Below, in pieces: positions 8,838 through 20,778 of a stretch of 64,000 nt of DNA. The notes below the pieces were generated by a model that was not told the DNA's origin, ran no database searches, and was given only the letters and a program-made list of their open reading frames with translations. Numbering within the stretch: the first letter of the stretch is position 1; the number at the start of each line of letters is the position of its first letter. The DNA comes from an uncultured Alphaproteobacteria bacterium (GTDB lineage: Bacteria; Pseudomonadota; Alphaproteobacteria; Geminicoccales; Geminicoccaceae), in NCBI GenBank assembly GCA_937926445.1, contig CALBAK010000069.1:1-64000 (forward strand). Reading direction: 5' to 3'. A program made the position numbers and the translations under genes.

Positions 8838-9713
8838 GTGTCGGTGCGCCATCCGATCATCTCGATCACCGGTTCCTCGGGGGCCGGGACCACCACCGTC
8901 AAGCACACCTTCGAGCAGATCTTCCGCCGCGAAGGTATCAAGGCGGCCTGGATCGAGGGCGACGCCTTCCACCGTTGGAACCGCCAGGAGATGCGCCAGG
9001 CGATGGCCGAAGCGGCCGAGCGGGGCAATTTCCACCTGAGCCATTTTGGCGTCGAGGCCAATCTGCTCGAGGAGCTCGAGGCGGTCTTCGCCGAGTACGG
9101 CAGAAGCGGTACCGGTCGCACCCGGCACTATGTCCACGACGACCGCGAGGCCGAGCTCTACGGCGTCCCGCCCGGTCATTTCACCGAGTGGGAACCTCTG
9201 CCGCCCGACACCGATCTCCTCTTCTACGAGGGGCTGCACGGAGCGGTCGTCACCGACAAGGTCGACATCGCCAAGCACGCCGATCTCAAGATCGGCGTGG
9301 TGCCCGTCATCAACCTCGAGTGGATCCAGAAGATCCATCGCGACCGGGCCGCGCGCGGCTACACGACCGAGGCGGTGACCGACACGATCCTCCGGCGGAT
9401 GCCGGACTACGTCCGCTACATCTGTCCGCAGTTCACCCAGACCGACATCAACTTCCAGCGGGTGCCGGTGGTCGACACCTCGAACCCCTTCATCGCCCGT
9501 TGGATCCCGACCGCCGACGAATCGGTCGTGGTGATCCGCTTCCGCAATCCGCGGGGGATCGACTTTCCCTACCTGCTCTCGATGATCCAGGGCAGCTGGA
9601 TGTCGCGCGCGAACTCGATCGTGATCCCCGGCCCCAAGCAGGACCTGGCGATGCAGCTGATCCTCACGCCCTTGATCCTGCAACTCGTCGACCGCGCGCG
9701 GCGTGCCCGCTGA
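8838..9713 (+). CDS. cbbP: Phosphoribulokinase (bacterial type I)
   Basis: Phosphorylates ribulose-5-phosphate to RuBP, the step unique to the Calvin cycle. 291 residues from a GTG at 8838. The P-loop is [10 protein letters not shown] at residues 12-21, with TT in place of the common KT, as in other proteobacterial PRKs. Asp42 in IEGDAFHRW corresponds to the catalytic base. [14 protein letters not shown] and [14 protein letters not shown] carry substrate-binding arginines and lysines. The family is usually 285-295 residues and octameric, activated by NADH. It is cotranscribed between cbbF and cbbT. Confidence 0.97.
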   Translation: MSVRHPIISITGSSGAGTTTVKHTFEQIFRREGIKAAWIEGDAFHRWNRQEMRQAMAEAAERGNFHLSHFGVEANLLEELEAVFAEYGRSGTGRTRHYVHDDREAELYGVPPGHFTEWEPLPPDTDLLFYEGLHGAVVTDKVDIAKHADLKIGVVPVINLEWIQKIHRDRAARGYTTEAVTDTILRRMPDYVRYICPQFTQTDINFQRVPVVDTSNPFIARWIPTADESVVVIRFRNPRGIDFPYLLSMIQGSWMSRANSIVIPGPKQDLAMQLILTPLILQLVDRARRAR

Positions 9714-9741
9714 GACCCCATCGCAACGAGGACGAGAGCGC

Positions 9742-11742
9742 ATGAGCGGCACCGTCGAGTTCCGCACCATGGCCAACGCCATCCGGGCGCTCGCCATGGA
9801 CGCGGTCGAGCAGGCCAAGAGCGGCCACCCGGGCATGCCCATGGGCATGGCGGACGCGGCCACCGTGCTCTGGACCCGCCATCTGCGCGTCGACCCGGCC
9901 GATCCCGACTGGCCCGACCGCGACCGCTTCGTACTCTCGGCCGGGCACGGCTCGATGCTGCTCTATGCGCTCCTCCATCTGACGGGCTTCCCGAAGATGG
10001 ACATGGAGCAGCTCCAGCGCTTCCGGCAGCTCCATTCGCTCACCCCCGGCCATCCCGAGTACGGCCACACCCCGGGGGTCGAGACCACCACCGGGCCTCT
10101 GGGCCAGGGGCTCGCGAACGCGGTCGGCATGGCGCTCGCCGAGCGGATGCTCGCCGCCCGCTTCGGGGCGGAGCTCGTCGACCACCGCACCTGGGTGATC
10201 GCCGGCGACGGCTGCCTCATGGAGGGGATCAGCCACGAGGCCGCGGCACTGGCCGGTCATCTGGGGCTCGGTCGGCTGATCGTGCTGTTCGACGACAACG
10301 GCATCTCGATCGACGGGCCCACGAAGCTCGCCACGAGCGAGGACGTGCGCGCCCGTTTCGCGGCCTACGGCTGGCACACGCTCGCGGTCGACGGCCACGA
10401 TCCGGAAGCGGTCGCCCGGGCGCTGGCCGAGGCCGAGGCCGATCCGCGCCCCTCGCTCGTGGCCTGCAAGACGATCATCGGCTACGGCGCGCCCAACAAG
10501 CAGGGCAGCGAATCGACCCACGGCGCGCCGCTCGGTGCCGCCGAGGTCGCGGCCGCCCGCGAGCGGCTCGGTTGGCACCATCCGCCCTTCGTGATCCCGG
10601 ACGAGATCTACGCCGCTTGGCGCTCCGCGATGCGCCGCGGTGCCGAGGCCCGAGCGGCCTGGAAGGCGCGCTTCGAGGCCGCCCCGGCCGAACTGCGGGC
10701 CGCTTTCGTCAAGGCGGTCGCGGGCGAGATCCGCGCCGAGGTCGAAGCCGCGATCGCCGCTCACAAAGCGAAGCTCGTGGAGGCGAAGCCCACGGTCGCC
10801 ACCCGCAAGGCCTCGGAGATGGCGCTCGAGGCCTTGACCGCGGCGGTGCCGGAGCTGGTCGGCGGCTCGGCCGATCTGACGCATTCGAACAACACGATCA
10901 CCAAGGCCACGAAGCCCATCCGGCCGGGCGAGTTCGCCGGTCGCTACGTCCATTACGGTGTGCGCGAGCACGCCATGGCGGCGGTCATGAACGGGATGGC
11001 GCTGCACAAGGGCCTCGTGCCCTATGGCGGCACCTTCCTCGTCTTCTCCGACTATGCCCGCAACGCCATCCGCCTCTCGGCCCTCATGGGGCTCAGGGTG
11101 GTCTACGTCATGACCCACGACAGCATCGGCCTCGGCGAGGATGGGCCGACCCACCAGCCGGTCGAGCATCTGGCCTCGTTGCGGGCGATCCCGAACCTCC
11201 TCGTCTTGCGCCCGGCCGATGCGGTCGAAACCGCCGAGTGCTGGGAAGTGGCGCTCGCCCGACGCAGCACGCCCTCGGTCCTCGCCTTGAGCCGCCAGAA
11301 CCTGCCGGCCGTCCGCACGAGCCCGAGCGAGGCCAATCTCTGCGCCCGCGGCGGCTACGTGCTCGCCGAGGCAGAGAGCGGGACGCGCGGGCTCACGATC
11401 CTGGCGACCGGCTCGGAGGTCCATCTCGCCCTCGAGGCGCGCAGCCGGTTGCAGGCGCGCGGCGTGCCGACCGCCGTCGTCTCCTTGCCCTGCTTCGAGC
11501 TGTTCGACGCCCAGGACGCCGCCTATCGCGCCGCGGTGCTCGGCAGCGCGCCGCGGATCGCGATCGAGGCGGCCTCGCCCTTCGGCTGGGCGCGCTACGT
11601 GGCGAGCGAGGACGACGTCGTCGCGGTGCGCGGCTTCGGCGCCTCGGCGCCGGCCGCCGACCTGTTCCGCCACTACGGCATCACCACCGATGCACTCTTG
11701 GCCCTGGCCGAACGCAAGCTCGCTTCGGTCTCGGCCGCCTGA
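9742..11742 (+). CDS. cbbT: Transketolase
   Basis: TPP-dependent transfer of two-carbon units, making xylulose-5-P, erythrose-4-P and ribose-5-P for RuBP regeneration. 666 residues from ATG 9742 ([20 protein letters not shown]). Domains: the TPP-pyrophosphate domain with [27 protein letters not shown] and GDGCLMEG near residue 155; the pyrimidine domain with [21 protein letters not shown] and the [16 protein letters not shown] signature; and the C-terminal domain. The length is normal. It lies 28 bases after cbbP and 17 before cbbA. No second transketolase is present in the window. Confidence 0.96.
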   Translation: MSGTVEFRTMANAIRALAMDAVEQAKSGHPGMPMGMADAATVLWTRHLRVDPADPDWPDRDRFVLSAGHGSMLLYALLHLTGFPKMDMEQLQRFRQLHSLTPGHPEYGHTPGVETTTGPLGQGLANAVGMALAERMLAARFGAELVDHRTWVIAGDGCLMEGISHEAAALAGHLGLGRLIVLFDDNGISIDGPTKLATSEDVRARFAAYGWHTLAVDGHDPEAVARALAEAEADPRPSLVACKTIIGYGAPNKQGSESTHGAPLGAAEVAAARERLGWHHPPFVIPDEIYAAWRSAMRRGAEARAAWKARFEAAPAELRAAFVKAVAGEIRAEVEAAIAAHKAKLVEAKPTVATRKASEMALEALTAAVPELVGGSADLTHSNNTITKATKPIRPGEFAGRYVHYGVREHAMAAVMNGMALHKGLVPYGGTFLVFSDYARNAIRLSALMGLRVVYVMTHDSIGLGEDGPTHQPVEHLASLRAIPNLLVLRPADAVETAECWEVALARRSTPSVLALSRQNLPAVRTSPSEANLCARGGYVLAEAESGTRGLTILATGSEVHLALEARSRLQARGVPTAVVSLPCFELFDAQDAAYRAAVLGSAPRIAIEAASPFGWARYVASEDDVVAVRGFGASAPAADLFRHYGITTDALLALAERKLASVSAA

Positions 11743-11759
11743 CCACCGGGAGGAACTCG

Positions 11760-14359
<2,600 letters not shown>

Positions 14360-14383
14360 GCCGACGGGCACAGGAGACCGATC

Positions 14384-14809
14384 ATGCACATCACGCAGGG
14401 AACCTTCAGCTTCTTGCCGCCCTTGACCGACGAGCAGATCCGGAAGCAGGTCGCGTATTGCATCTCCAAGGGCTGGGCGGTGAACATCGAGTTCACCGAC
14501 GACCCGCATCCCCGCAACACCTATTGGGAGATGTGGGGGCTGCCGATGTTCGATCTCCAGGACCCGGCAGCCGTCATGTACGAGCTCGCCGAGTGCCGCA
14601 AGGTCCACAAGGGCCGGGCCTACATCCGCATCTCGGCCTTCGACAGCACGCCCGGCTGGGAGAGCTTGCGCCTCTCCTTCATCACCGACCGGCCGGAGGA
14701 GGAGCCGGGCTTCGACCTGGTGCGGCAGGAATCCCGCGGCCGTACCATCCGCTACACCACGCGGCCCTACGCGACCGACAAGCCGAGCGGCGAGCGGTAC
14801 GGCAGCTGA
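14384..14809 (+). CDS. cbbS: RuBisCO small subunit, red type
   Basis: Caps the L8 core to form the L8S8 holoenzyme. At 141 residues it is longer than green-type small subunits, and the extra C-terminal segment ([21 protein letters not shown]) is the beta-hairpin extension typical of red-type enzymes. The N-terminal [19 protein letters not shown], central [20 protein letters not shown] and YIRISAFD are canonical. It starts 24 bases after cbbL with an AGGAGA site and is followed by cbbX after 11 bases. Confidence 0.97.
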   Translation: MHITQGTFSFLPPLTDEQIRKQVAYCISKGWAVNIEFTDDPHPRNTYWEMWGLPMFDLQDPAAVMYELAECRKVHKGRAYIRISAFDSTPGWESLRLSFITDRPEEEPGFDLVRQESRGRTIRYTTRPYATDKPSGERYGS

Positions 14810-14820
14810 GGAGGACGGCG

Positions 14821-15732
14821 ATGGCGGACGTGGCGGAGAGCAGGCCCGGAACGGTCGACCTCGAGGCCGCGTTCCGCGCCTCGGGGGTGGGCGAAGTGCT
14901 CGACGAGCTGGATCGCCAGCTCGTCGGGCTCGCCCCGGTCAAGCGGCGGATCCGCGAGATCGCGGCCCTCCTCCTGGTCGACAAGCTGCGGCGGGAACTC
15001 GGGCTTTCGAGCCAGCCGCCGACCCTGCACATGTCCTTCACGGGCAATCCCGGCACCGGCAAGACGACGGTCGCCCAGCGGATGGCCGACATCCTCAACC
15101 GGCTCGGCTACATCCGCACCAACAAGCTCGTCTCGGTCACCCGCGACGATCTCGTGGGCCAATACATCGGCCACACCGCCCCGAAGACCAAGGAGATGCT
15201 GAAGAAGGCGATGGGCGGGGTGCTCTTCATCGACGAAGCGTATTATCTCTACCGCCCGGAGAACGAGCGCGACTACGGCCAGGAGGCGATCGAGATCCTG
15301 CTCCAGGTGATGGAGAACAAACGCGACGATCTGGTCGTGATCCTCGCCGGCTACGCCGATCGGATGGACCGGTTCTTCCAGGCCAATCCCGGCATGCGCT
15401 CGCGCATCGCCCATCACATCGATTTTCCCGACTACACCAAAGACGAGCTCATGGCGATCGCCGAGCTCATGCTGGCCGAGCAGAACTACCGCTTCAGCCC
15501 GGAGGGGCGGGCCGCCTTCGAGCGCTATCTCGAGGCCCGCATGCGCCAGCCGCACTTCGCCAATGCCCGCTCGGTCCGCAACGCCCTCGACCGCGCCCGC
15601 CTGCGCCAAGCGGTGCGGCTCTTCGAGAGCCGTGGCCGGGGCTTGACGGTCGAGGATCTGCAGACGATCGGGCCGGAGGAGATCCTGGCGAGCCGGGTGT
15701 TGGCCGCCGCGCCGCAGGAGGAAGCCGCGTGA
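14821..15732 (+). CDS. cbbX: Red-type RuBisCO activase CbbX (AAA+ ATPase)
   Basis: Hexameric AAA+ motor that threads the CbbL C-terminal tail through its pore and releases inhibitory sugar phosphates from RuBisCO. 303 residues. Walker A GNPGTGKT at residues 75-82, pore-loop tyrosine in [12 protein letters not shown], Walker [12 protein letters not shown] near residue 133, sensor/arginine-finger region [16 protein letters not shown], and the lid domain [16 protein letters not shown]. CbbX proteins are usually 290-310 residues and allosterically activated by RuBP. The ATG at 14821 follows GAGGAGG. Its stop overlaps the GTG of rpe (GTGA), implying translational coupling. Confidence 0.97.
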   Translation: MADVAESRPGTVDLEAAFRASGVGEVLDELDRQLVGLAPVKRRIREIAALLLVDKLRRELGLSSQPPTLHMSFTGNPGTGKTTVAQRMADILNRLGYIRTNKLVSVTRDDLVGQYIGHTAPKTKEMLKKAMGGVLFIDEAYYLYRPENERDYGQEAIEILLQVMENKRDDLVVILAGYADRMDRFFQANPGMRSRIAHHIDFPDYTKDELMAIAELMLAEQNYRFSPEGRAAFERYLEARMRQPHFANARSVRNALDRARLRQAVRLFESRGRGLTVEDLQTIGPEEILASRVLAAAPQEEAA

Positions 15733-16382
15733 GCCCAGAGGTCCTGATCGCGCCCTCGATCCTCTCGGCCGACTTCGCCCGGCTCGGCGAAGAGGTCCGC
15801 GCCGTCGACGAGGCCGGAGCGGACTGGATCCATCTCGACGTGATGGACGGCCATTTCGTGCCGAACATCACCTTCGGCCCGGACGTGGTGAAGGCGATCC
15901 GGCCCTGCTCGACGAAGTGTTTCGACACGCATCTGATGATCGAGCCGGCCGATCCCTATCTCGAGGCCTTCGCCAAGGCCGGGGCGGACCGGATCATCGT
16001 CCATGCCGAAGCCTGCACTCATCTCGACCGCACGCTCCAGGCGATCGCCGCCCTCGGCAAGAAGGCCGGGGTCTCCTTGAACCCGGCGACCCCGGAAACG
16101 GCCGTGGCCTATGTCCTCGACCGGATCGACCTCGTCCTCGTCATGACCGTCAACCCGGGCTTCGGCGGCCAGAAATTCATCCCCGCCCAGCTCGAGAAGA
16201 TCCGCCGGATCAAGGCGATGATCGGCGAGCGGCCGATCCGGATCGAAGTCGACGGCGGCATCACGCCCGAGACCGCACCGCTCGTCGTCGAGGCCGGGGC
16301 GAGCGTGCTCGTCGCGGGCTCGGCGGTCTTCGGTCGCCCGCCCTACGCCCAGGCGATCGCGGCCCTCCGCCCGCGCCGCTGA
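15729..16382 (+). CDS. rpe: Ribulose-phosphate 3-epimerase
   Basis: Interconverts ribulose-5-P and xylulose-5-P, linking transketolase products to phosphoribulokinase. 217 residues in a TIM barrel: [15 protein letters not shown] at the N-terminus, metal/catalytic [40 protein letters not shown] and [12 protein letters not shown] with the phosphate site AGSAVFG. The start is a GTG at 15729 overlapping the cbbX stop. It is the last gene of the cbb operon (also called cbbE) and is followed within two bases by a strong hairpin. Confidence 0.96.
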   Translation: MSPEVLIAPSILSADFARLGEEVRAVDEAGADWIHLDVMDGHFVPNITFGPDVVKAIRPCSTKCFDTHLMIEPADPYLEAFAKAGADRIIVHAEACTHLDRTLQAIAALGKKAGVSLNPATPETAVAYVLDRIDLVLVMTVNPGFGGQKFIPAQLEKIRRIKAMIGERPIRIEVDGGITPETAPLVVEAGASVLVAGSAVFGRPPYAQAIAALRPRR

Positions 16383-16383
16383 A

Positions 16384-16410
16384 GCCCGTCCGGGCCGCGT
16401 CCGGACGGGC
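16384..16410. terminator. Strong hairpin closing the cbb operon
   Basis: A perfect 10-bp stem (GCCCGTCCGG / CCGGACGGGC) with a seven-base loop begins two bases after the rpe stop. No T-run follows on either strand. It lies between convergent genes, so it could act for both the cbb operon and the coiled-coil gene, possibly with Rho. Confidence 0.55.
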
Positions 16411-16419
16411 AGGGGGCGC

Positions 16420-16962
16420 TCAGCCGCCGAGCTTCGCCACGAGGAACGCCCTGAGCTCGTCGACCTTGCCGTCGAGCCGCTCGAGCCGCTGCTCCACCCC
16501 GCCCAGGCGCTGCTCCACGCCGCCGAGCCGCTGTTCGACCCGCTCCAGCCGCTGCTCGGCTCCGTCCAGGCGTTGCGCGAGCCTGTCCAGCCGTGCCTCC
16601 ACGACCTCGAGCCGCCGGTCCATCCCGTGGAGGCGCTGCTCTACGCCGTCGAGGCGCCGGCTCACGCCGTCGAGGCGCTGCTCGACTCCATCCAGCCGTT
16701 CCTCGACCCGGTGCTGGCGGACCAGGAGCTCGTCGAGGGTGCGCTGCTGGGTCGCGAGCTGGGCGTCGACCGCGTTGGTCTGCACGCGGACCTGGTTCAG
16801 CGCGATCTCGATGCTCTGGAACTGAACGTTGATCGATTGCCGGAAATGGCTGAGCTCGGTCGCCAACAGGCGGAGCTGCTCGGCCATCGGGTCGACCTTC
16901 TGCAGGAGGCGTCGCACCTGCTCGCCGAGCAGGCGCAGGTCGAGGACGTCCCCACCGCTCAC
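16420..16962 (-). CDS. Heptad-repeat coiled-coil protein of unknown function
   Basis: 180 residues from a GTG (16960-16962) that has GGAGG six bases upstream; another GTG six codons earlier is less well placed. Residues 1-80 are a heptad-rich helix (LGEQVRRLLQKVDPMAEQL and LSHFRQSINVQFQSIEIALN). From residue 89, Arg-Leu recurs eleven times at an exact seven-residue interval in units like RLDGVEQ, RLGGVEQ and RLERLDG, and the protein ends DELRAFLVAKLGG. No transmembrane segment, signal peptide or enzyme domain is visible, so it is probably an elongated cytoplasmic oligomer. It resembles low-complexity coiled-coil proteins generally but I recognise no family. It is convergent with the cbb operon and divergent from the oxidoreductase gene. 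Confidence 0.72.
   Translation of the reverse strand: MSGGDVLDLRLLGEQVRRLLQKVDPMAEQLRLLATELSHFRQSINVQFQSIEIALNQVRVQTNAVDAQLATQQRTLDELLVRQHRVEERLDGVEQRLDGVSRRLDGVEQRLHGMDRRLEVVEARLDRLAQRLDGAEQRLERVEQRLGGVEQRLGGVEQRLERLDGKVDELRAFLVAKLGG
16468..16698 (-). repeat. Tandem 21-bp repeats encoding RLxxVEQ heptads
   Basis: Eleven consecutive seven-codon units inside the coiled-coil gene, recognisable on the plus strand as recurring GCCGTCGAGGCGCTGCTC-like blocks. The copies are diverged but in perfect register, so unit number may vary between strains by slippage. Confidence 0.7.
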
Positions 16963-17115
16963 GTGCCACCTCCGTGTCACCCCCTCTGTAGCACGAAAGC
17001 AACAGTCAGGCCATGCGGAAAGCGCGCCGCGATGCGCGCCCGGCTCCGCTCGCCGCCGCCTGACCCGCGCCCCATCTCGTGCTAGGCCGCCCGTGGATCA
17101 GGAACCGAGGCCGAC

Positions 17116-20100
17116 GTGACGCCACTCCTCTCCGTCTCGCTCGACGACAAGTACCGGCTCGAGCAGGGCCGCATCTATCTGACCGGCATCCAGGCGCTCG
17201 TTCGCCTGCCGATCGAGCAGAAGCGCCGCGACCGTCGCGCGGGATGGAACACCGCGGGCCTCGTCACGGGCTATCGCGGCTCGCCGCTCGGCGCCTACGA
17301 CCAGCAGCTCGCCGCCGCCAAACGGCTGCTCGAGGCCCACGACATCCTGCACCAGCCGGCGGTTAACGAAGATCTCGCCGCTACCGCCTGTCAGGGTACG
17401 CAGCAGGTCAACCTCGCGGGCGAGAGCCGCTTCGACGGCGTCTTCGCCATCTGGTACGGCAAGGGACCGGGGGTCGACCGCTCGGGTGACGCCATCCGCC
17501 ACGGCAATCTCTTCGGCACCGACCCGAAGGGCGGGGTGCTCCTCCTCCTGGGCGACGACCACATCTGCGAATCGAGCACGACCGCGCACCAGTCCGAATA
17601 CGCCATGGTGGATGCCATGGTGCCGGTCCTCAACCCCTCGGGGGTGCAGGAGATCCTCGAGTTCGGCCTCTACGGGATCGCGCTCTCGCGCTTCTCGGGT
17701 GCCTGGGTGGCCTTGAAGTGCATCCACGACACGGTCGAGAGCACGGCCTCGATCACCGTCGCCCCCGACCGGCCGGCGATCGTTTCGCCCGAGGAGGCGC
17801 TCCTGCCGCCGCTCCGCCGGCACATCGAGATCCCGCCCGAACTACCCTGGCCACCCATGGCGCTCGAGGTGGAGCGGCGGCTGCACACCGTGCGCATGCG
17901 GGCGGCCCGGCTGTTCGCCCGTACCAACCGGCTCGACCGGATCGTGCTCGGCGAGCCGGGTGCCCGCCTCGTCGTCGCCACGACCGGCAAATCCTGGCAG
18001 GACGTCGTGGCCGCCCTCGACGAGCTCGGCATCGACGCGGCCCGCGCCCGCGCGCTCGGCCTCGCGGTCTACAAGGTCGCGCTCACCTTCCCGCTCGAGC
18101 CCGAGGCGCTGATCGAAGCGGTACGCGGCAGCGAGCTCCTCCTGATCGTCGAGGAGAAGCGCGGGCTCGTCGAGTCCCAGGCCAAGGAGATCCTCTTCGA
18201 CCGCACCGAGCGGCCGCGGGTGATCGGCAAGACCGACGAACGGGGAGAGACGCTCTTTCCTTCCTGGGGCCAGCTCGAGCCCTTGCAGATCGCGATCGCG
18301 ATCGGCGAGCGGATCCTCGCCCGGACCGACGATGGCGAGCTCGCCGCCCGGGTCGAGGAGTTGCGTCGGCGGCGAGCGGCGATCCCGCAGGCCGGCGCGG
18401 GGCTCGTCCGGCTGCCCTGGTTCTGCCCGGGCTGCCCGCACAACACGAGCACCAAGGTGCCCGAGGGCTCGCGCGCGGTGGCCGGCATCGGCTGCCACTT
18501 CATGGTCACCTGGATGGGTCGGAACACGCTGGGTTGGACCCAGATGGGCGGCGAGGGGGCCTCATGGCTCGGCCAGGCGCCCTTCTCGAAGCGGACCCAC
18601 GTCTTCCAGAACATCGGCGACGGCACCTTCTATCATTCGGGTTCGCTCGCGGTGCGCGCCGCGGTCGCCTCCGGCGCCAACGTCACCTTCAAGATCCTCT
18701 ACAACGACGCGGTCGCCATGACCGGCGGCCAGAAGATGGAGACCGCGAACCTCGGCGTGCCGCAGATCACCCGCCTGTTGGAAGCCGAGGGGGTGAAGGC
18801 GATCGCGGTGGTCACGGACGAGCCCGACAAGTACCCGCTGCCGGGCGGCTTCGCCCCCGGGGTGACCGTCCACCACCGCGACGAGCTCGAGGCGGTGCAG
18901 CGCCGGTTCCGCGAAATTCCGGGGGTCACCGCGATCGTCTACGACCAGACCTGTGCCGCCGAGAAGCGAAGGCGCAGGAAGCGCGGTAGCTTCCCCGACC
19001 CGAACGAGCGGGTGGTGATCAACGAGCTCGTCTGCGAGGGCTGCGGCGATTGCGGCGTGCAGTCGAACTGCGTGGCGATCCAGCCCCTCGAGACCGAATA
19101 CGGGCGCAAGCGACAGATCGACCAGTCGGCCTGCAACAAGGATTTCTCCTGCATCCGAGGCTTCTGCCCCTCTTTCGTGAGCGTCGAGGGCGGGGTGCTC
19201 CGAAAGTCCGCGGCCGGGGTGCGCGAGGTGCCGTTTCCGGTCCTGCCCGATCCGGCGTTGCCGGCTCTCGACCGCAGCTACGGCATCGTCGTCGCCGGTA
19301 TCGGCGGCACGGGCGTGGTGACGATCGCGGCCCTTCTCGGCATGGCCGCGCATCTCGAGGGCAAAGGCTTCGTCGCTCTCGACATGATCGGCCTCGCCCA
19401 AAAGGGCGGGGCGGTCGTGAGCCACCTCCAGATCGCTCCCACCCCCGAGACGGTGGGCGCCCCACGGGTGCCGGTGGGCGGCGCCCGGCTGCTCCTCGGC
19501 TGCGATCTCGTCGTGGCGGCCGGAAGGACCGCGTTGCCGACGATCGGCCGCGGCACGACACGGGTGATCGCGAACAGCGAGGAGGTGCTGACGGGCGCCT
19601 TCACCCGCGATCCCGACCTCCTCTTCCCGGCCGAGCAGCTCGGGCGCACGCTCGAGGAGGCAGCGGGGCCCGGTCGGGTCGAGATCGTGGAGGCGAGCCG
19701 GCTGGCCGTGGCCCTTCTCGGCGATGCGATCGCCGCCAACCCGTTCCTCGTGGGCTGGGCCTACCAGCGGGGCCTGTTGCCGCTCTCCGAAGCTGCGATC
19801 CTGCGGGCGATCGAGCTCAACGGTGTGGCGGTCGACTTCAACCGGCGGGCCTTCCTCTGGGGCCGACGGGCGGCCTTCGACCTCGAGGCGGTGCGGCGGA
19901 TCGCCGGCCTCGGCGAGCCACGGCGGTCGCTTTCGCTCGCGGAGACGATCGCCGATCGGGTCCGCTTCCTGACCGACTATCAGGACGCGGCCTGGGCCGA
20001 GCGCTACCGCCGGACCGTCGAGCGGGTCCGCGCGGCGGAAGCGCGGATCGCCCCGGGCAGCGAGGCGCTCTCGCTCGCGGTCGCGAAGAACCTTTTCAAG

Positions 20101-20592
20101 CTCATGGCCTACAAGGACGAGTACGAGGTCGCCCGACTCATGTCGGGGGCCGCCTTCCGCGACCAGCTCGCCCGCACCTTCGAGCGATGGGACCGGCTCG
20201 CGTTCCACTTGGCGCCGCCGCTCCTGGCCGAGCGCGATCCGGCGAGCGGCCGCCTGCGGAAGAAACGCTACGGGCCCTGGATGCTGACCGCCTTCCGCTG
20301 GCTCGCGAAAGCGAAGCGGCTGCGCGGCACACCCTTCGACCCGTTCGGCCGGACCGCGGAGAGGCGCACCGAGCGGGCGCTGATCGGCGAGTACGAGGCC
20401 CTGGTCGACGAGCTCCTGGCCCGGGTCTCGGTCGAGCGGCTGCCGCTCGCGGTCGAGCTCGCGCGCTTGCCGGAAGGCATCCGCGGCTTCGGCCACGTCA
20501 AGGAGGCGAACCTCACCCGGGTGCGCGAGCGCTGGCGCCAGCTGCTCGATCGTTGGCGTGCCGGGGAGGCCATACTGCGGGCCGCCGAGTAG
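17116..20592 (+). CDS. Fused indolepyruvate ferredoxin oxidoreductase (IorA-IorB type)
   Basis: Oxidatively decarboxylates arylpyruvates (or related 2-oxo acids) to acyl-CoA with transfer of electrons to ferredoxin, in aromatic amino-acid catabolism. 1158 residues, the size of the single-chain proteobacterial form. Order: pyrimidine-binding domain with TGIQALVRLP and GYRGSPLGAYDQQL; TPP domain with CPGCPHNTSTK (near residue 438) and GDGTFYHSGSLAVR (near 501) through YNDAVAMTGGQ; a cysteine cluster CEGCGDCGVQSNC and CNKDFSCIRGFC near residues 638-685 for iron-sulfur binding; a gamma domain GIGGTGVVTIAALLGMA from about 720; and a C-terminal DUF6537-like region. GTG start at 17116. No ferredoxin gene is adjacent. 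Confidence 0.92.
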   Translation: MTPLLSVSLDDKYRLEQGRIYLTGIQALVRLPIEQKRRDRRAGWNTAGLVTGYRGSPLGAYDQQLAAAKRLLEAHDILHQPAVNEDLAATACQGTQQVNLAGESRFDGVFAIWYGKGPGVDRSGDAIRHGNLFGTDPKGGVLLLLGDDHICESSTTAHQSEYAMVDAMVPVLNPSGVQEILEFGLYGIALSRFSGAWVALKCIHDTVESTASITVAPDRPAIVSPEEALLPPLRRHIEIPPELPWPPMALEVERRLHTVRMRAARLFARTNRLDRIVLGEPGARLVVATTGKSWQDVVAALDELGIDAARARALGLAVYKVALTFPLEPEALIEAVRGSELLLIVEEKRGLVESQAKEILFDRTERPRVIGKTDERGETLFPSWGQLEPLQIAIAIGERILARTDDGELAARVEELRRRRAAIPQAGAGLVRLPWFCPGCPHNTSTKVPEGSRAVAGIGCHFMVTWMGRNTLGWTQMGGEGASWLGQAPFSKRTHVFQNIGDGTFYHSGSLAVRAAVASGANVTFKILYNDAVAMTGGQKMETANLGVPQITRLLEAEGVKAIAVVTDEPDKYPLPGGFAPGVTVHHRDELEAVQRRFREIPGVTAIVYDQTCAAEKRRRRKRGSFPDPNERVVINELVCEGCGDCGVQSNCVAIQPLETEYGRKRQIDQSACNKDFSCIRGFCPSFVSVEGGVLRKSAAGVREVPFPVLPDPALPALDRSYGIVVAGIGGTGVVTIAALLGMAAHLEGKGFVALDMIGLAQKGGAVVSHLQIAPTPETVGAPRVPVGGARLLLGCDLVVAAGRTALPTIGRGTTRVIANSEEVLTGAFTRDPDLLFPAEQLGRTLEEAAGPGRVEIVEASRLAVALLGDAIAANPFLVGWAYQRGLLPLSEAAILRAIELNGVAVDFNRRAFLWGRRAAFDLEAVRRIAGLGEPRRSLSLAETIADRVRFLTDYQDAAWAERYRRTVERVRAAEARIAPGSEALSLAVAKNLFKLMAYKDEYEVARLMSGAAFRDQLARTFERWDRLAFHLAPPLLAERDPASGRLRKKRYGPWMLTAFRWLAKAKRLRGTPFDPFGRTAERRTERALIGEYEALVDELLARVSVERLPLAVELARLPEGIRGFGHVKEANLTRVRERWRQLLDRWRAGEAILRAAE

Positions 20593-20654
20593 CCGGCGGG
20601 CCCCGCGGCAGGCGGAGGCAACCCCGTGCATGCAACACTGTCACGCACCGGCGG

Positions 20655-20682
20655 TTGCGCGACGCGCCGGCTGGACTAGGAT
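20655..20682 (+). promoter_or_regulatory. Possible promoter of the SMP-30-like gene
   Basis: TTGCGC, 16 bases, TAGGAT in the 186-base gap between the oxidoreductase stop and the next start. The hexamers are a moderate match to the housekeeping consensus and lie about 96 bases before the ATG. Confidence 0.35.
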
Positions 20683-20778
20683 CACCGAGCTCGAGGGAGG
20701 CGACGTCGAACGGCCGGACCACCGGCCGAGGGGAGGCGCGCTCCCTCGAGCGAGGCTAACGTCAGGGAGCAGCCATCC

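Noticed and set aside
16468-16698. CRISPR-like array, because of regularly spaced short repeats
   Set aside because: The 21-bp units have no spacers, lie in frame inside a protein gene and encode heptads; no cas genes are present.
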